Shown here in pieces: positions 62,385-64,000 of a stretch of 64,000 nt of DNA. Under the pieces are notes generated by a model. The model saw only the letters and a program-made list of their open reading frames with translations, searched no databases and had not been told where the DNA came from. The stretch's first letter is position 1, and every line of letters begins with the position of its first letter. This DNA comes from DASTQL01 sp035761805. Lineage in GTDB: Bacteria > Actinomycetota > Actinomycetes > Jiangellales > Jiangellaceae. The position numbers and the translations under genes were made by a program. Location: assembly GCA_035761805.1 (NCBI GenBank), contig DASTQL010000141.1:1-64000 (forward strand), in the 5' to 3' direction.

Positions 62385-63770
62385 CACAGGTGCTACCGGG
62401 GCGTCGGTGAGGTCGGGGCGAGCTGCCGACGGCAGCATCCAGCGCTCCGGCGTGTCGGCCCGGCGGGCGGCGCGGGAGCGGTCCGCCTGGGCGAGCACGA
62501 ACTCCCGGGCCTCGAGGGCGGGGCGGTGCCGCACGACGGCGTCGACCGGGCCCGGCGTGGTGTCCACGTGGGCCGTCGCCAGGCCGAGCCGCCGCTGCAG
62601 CGGACCCTGGTGCAGACGGACGCTCTGTGTCTTGGCGTGGGGCACCACTGTGAGGGCCCGGTGCAGCAGGCCCTCGCGCACGACGACGACGCGGCCGTCC
62701 ACCCCGACGGCGAGCCGTCGCCAGGCGATCGGCGCGAACCACATGGCCGCGCGGGGCGCCGGCGAGAGCGGGACGGTCAGCGGCTCGGCGCCGGGCAGGG
62801 CCCGGCCGACGAGGTCGATCGCCGCAGCCGGCGACCCCACGGGCAGCAGGATCGAGGTCGACACCTCACCGCCCGGGGATCCCGCGTAGCCGGCCACGTC
62901 GACCTTGACCTGCACCCAGTCGCGGGACCGCCAGAGCAGCGGCTGGTGGATCGCGACGCCCTGCACCCGGCCGGGCGGGACCGTCTGCGCGGTGGTGTCG
63001 AGCAGGCCCTTGCGGATCCGCAGGCCGTCGGGCGACTCGGCGATCGTGAAGCCGAAGTTGCGGACGACCTGCTGGTAGAGGGCGCCGACGACGGCGATGA
63101 GGCCCGGGAGCATGAGAGGCAGCACGCCGATCGCCATCTCCTGGGGCCCCAGCAGGGCGGCGGCCACGCCCATGGCGACGATGAGCAGCGCGCCGACGAC
63201 GAAGGTGCCTGACAGCAGCGTGGACACCACGAGGTGGTCGAACGGGACGGACAGGATGGGCCGCTCCGGCGCCTCCGGGGTGGCGGCGTCGATGCCGGCC
63301 GCTCGGGCCAGGAGCTCGGCCCGCAACGCCAGGGCGTCGTCGGCGGAGAGGTAGGCCAGCGGTGCCTCGGTGCTGCCTCCCCCGGCGACCTCGAGCCGCA
63401 GCTCGCTCACGCCGAGGATGCGTCCCGCGAGCGGCCGGACCACGTCCACCGCCTGGAGGCGGTCCAGCCGGACCCGGCGGGACCGTCGGAACACGATGCC
63501 CGACTCGATCCGCAGGTCGCCGCCGTCGATCCCGTACCGGGTGAACCACCAGGAGGCGAGCCCCGCGACGAACCCCACGACCGCGACGACAGGGGCGATG
63601 ATCGCCAGGCGGACGACCTCGCCCTCGCGGATCGCGTCCTGACCGCCGAACGCCACGGCGGCCACCAGCCACACCCAGCCGCGCAGCAGGGGGGTCAAGG
63701 GGTGCAGGCGCCGGAAGTGGACCGGCATGGGCTCGTCGGTCGGCACGAGGTCGTCGGGCCGGTCGGTCAC
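62250..63770 (-). CDS. PH-domain membrane protein, YdbT-like
   Basis: A 506-residue membrane protein with several bacterial PH (bPH2/DUF304) domains. After a helix pair (about 28-75) the first is YGIDGGDLRIESGIVFRRSRRVRLDRLQAVDVVRPLAGRILGV. A second helix pair (about 185-240) and second domain follow: LRIRKGLLDTTAQTVPPGRVQGVAIHQPLLWR. A third is VVVREGLLHRALTVVPHAKTQSVRLHQGPLQRRLGLATAHVD. The polar tail of about 60 residues is encoded opposite the MidA-type gene and may be a run-on. GTG start coupled to the preceding gene. Confidence 0.87.
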   Translation of the reverse strand: MTDRPDDLVPTDEPMPVHFRRLHPLTPLLRGWVWLVAAVAFGGQDAIREGEVVRLAIIAPVVAVVGFVAGLASWWFTRYGIDGGDLRIESGIVFRRSRRVRLDRLQAVDVVRPLAGRILGVSELRLEVAGGGSTEAPLAYLSADDALALRAELLARAAGIDAATPEAPERPILSVPFDHLVVSTLLSGTFVVGALLIVAMGVAAALLGPQEMAIGVLPLMLPGLIAVVGALYQQVVRNFGFTIAESPDGLRIRKGLLDTTAQTVPPGRVQGVAIHQPLLWRSRDWVQVKVDVAGYAGSPGGEVSTSILLPVGSPAAAIDLVGRALPGAEPLTVPLSPAPRAAMWFAPIAWRRLAVGVDGRVVVVREGLLHRALTVVPHAKTQSVRLHQGPLQRRLGLATAHVDTTPGPVDAVVRHRPALEAREFVLAQADRSRAARRADTPERWMLPSAARPDLTDAPVAPVSIARPGHVTEHAGQVDADSLDEPAEVPQPSRTEQLGRLPGPDEP

Positions 63771-64000
63771 AGCCCCGCCGCTCGGGCCTCGCCGAGCGCG
63801 GCCAGCCGGTCGCGGAGCCGGGCCGCCTCGGCGTGCGGGAGGCCGGGGATGCGTGCGTCGGTGGCGGGCGACGCGGTGTGCAGCTGGACGGTCGCCAGGC
63901 CGTAGCGCCGCTCCAGCGGACCGGCCTGGACGTCGACGAACTGCATGCGGCCGTACGGGACGACGACGAGGGACTTGAAGAGGAGCCCGTGGGAGATGAG
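63767..64000 (-). CDS. PH-domain protein, YdbS-like, start outside the window
   Basis: The C-terminal 77 residues of a bacterial PH-domain protein: LLFKSLVVVPYGRMQFVDVQAGPLERRYGLATVQLHTAS is the typical bPH2 strand order, followed by a helix HAEAARLRDRLAALGEARA. The stop overlaps the GTG of the YdbT-like gene (GTGA). The ydbS-ydbT pair order is conserved in many bacteria. The start lies beyond the right edge. Confidence 0.85.
   Translation of the reverse strand, partial: LISHGLLFKSLVVVPYGRMQFVDVQAGPLERRYGLATVQLHTASPATDARIPGLPHAEAARLRDRLAALGEARAAGL

Overview
The window comes from a very high-GC actinobacterium, probably of the Nocardioides type (family level is inference). Supporting signs are strong G/C third positions, frequent GTG starts, stop/start overlaps of the ATGA or GTGA kind, many leaderless genes with a TANNNT -10 box six to eight bases before the start codon, and the genes lsr2, disA, clpC with a ClgR-like box, a SARP regulator and two-component systems with HisKA_3/LuxR domains. 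No rRNA, tRNA, insertion sequence, prophage or CRISPR array was seen.

Layout. 1-1.8 kb: potassium uptake trkH (cut by the window edge) and trkA. 1.8-9.2 kb: a segment bracketed by two copies of a 75-bp palindromic repeat. It holds a caspase-like protease with an EACC1-type partner, a GH16-like protein with an altered catalytic motif, an acetyltransferase, proC, proline dehydrogenase and an ABC exporter. 9.3-16.9 kb: cstA with a small coupled partner, an FMN split-barrel protein, an epimerase, an ArsR-like regulator, a small secreted protein and a LigD-like protein whose polymerase active site has decayed. 17-23.5 kb: a histidine kinase and response regulator followed by a coupled CPBP protease, MMPL transporter and membrane protein. 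23.6-32 kb: a serine hydrolase/TetR/TIM-barrel operon, cell-wall enzymes (M15 peptidase, lipoprotein PBP) and small conserved proteins. 32-39 kb: radA, disA, a DEAD/DEAH helicase and a MutY-type glycosylase, i.e. DNA maintenance.

39.1-44.4 kb is the most unusual region. A SARP regulator and a small protein face a gene set preceded by 8-bp direct repeats with 11-bp period. This set encodes two homologous small peptides sharing an ELLPSR motif, a large membrane protein joining a PqqD-like domain, an M50 metalloprotease and a MinD-like ATPase, and a secreted protein with two CxxC motifs. I read it as a candidate peptide maturation/export system that matches no characterised cluster I recognise.

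44.4-64 kb is mostly housekeeping: clpC, two SDR proteins, secreted proteins, an AGE-family epimerase, lsr2, an ArgA-like acetyltransferase, lysS, a STAS protein, and a tightly coupled cofactor operon (DUF2520 protein-panC-nadB-nadC-coaX) with a CRP-type palindrome upstream. It ends with a lipoprotein, a MidA-type methyltransferase and two PH-domain membrane proteins, the last cut by the window edge.
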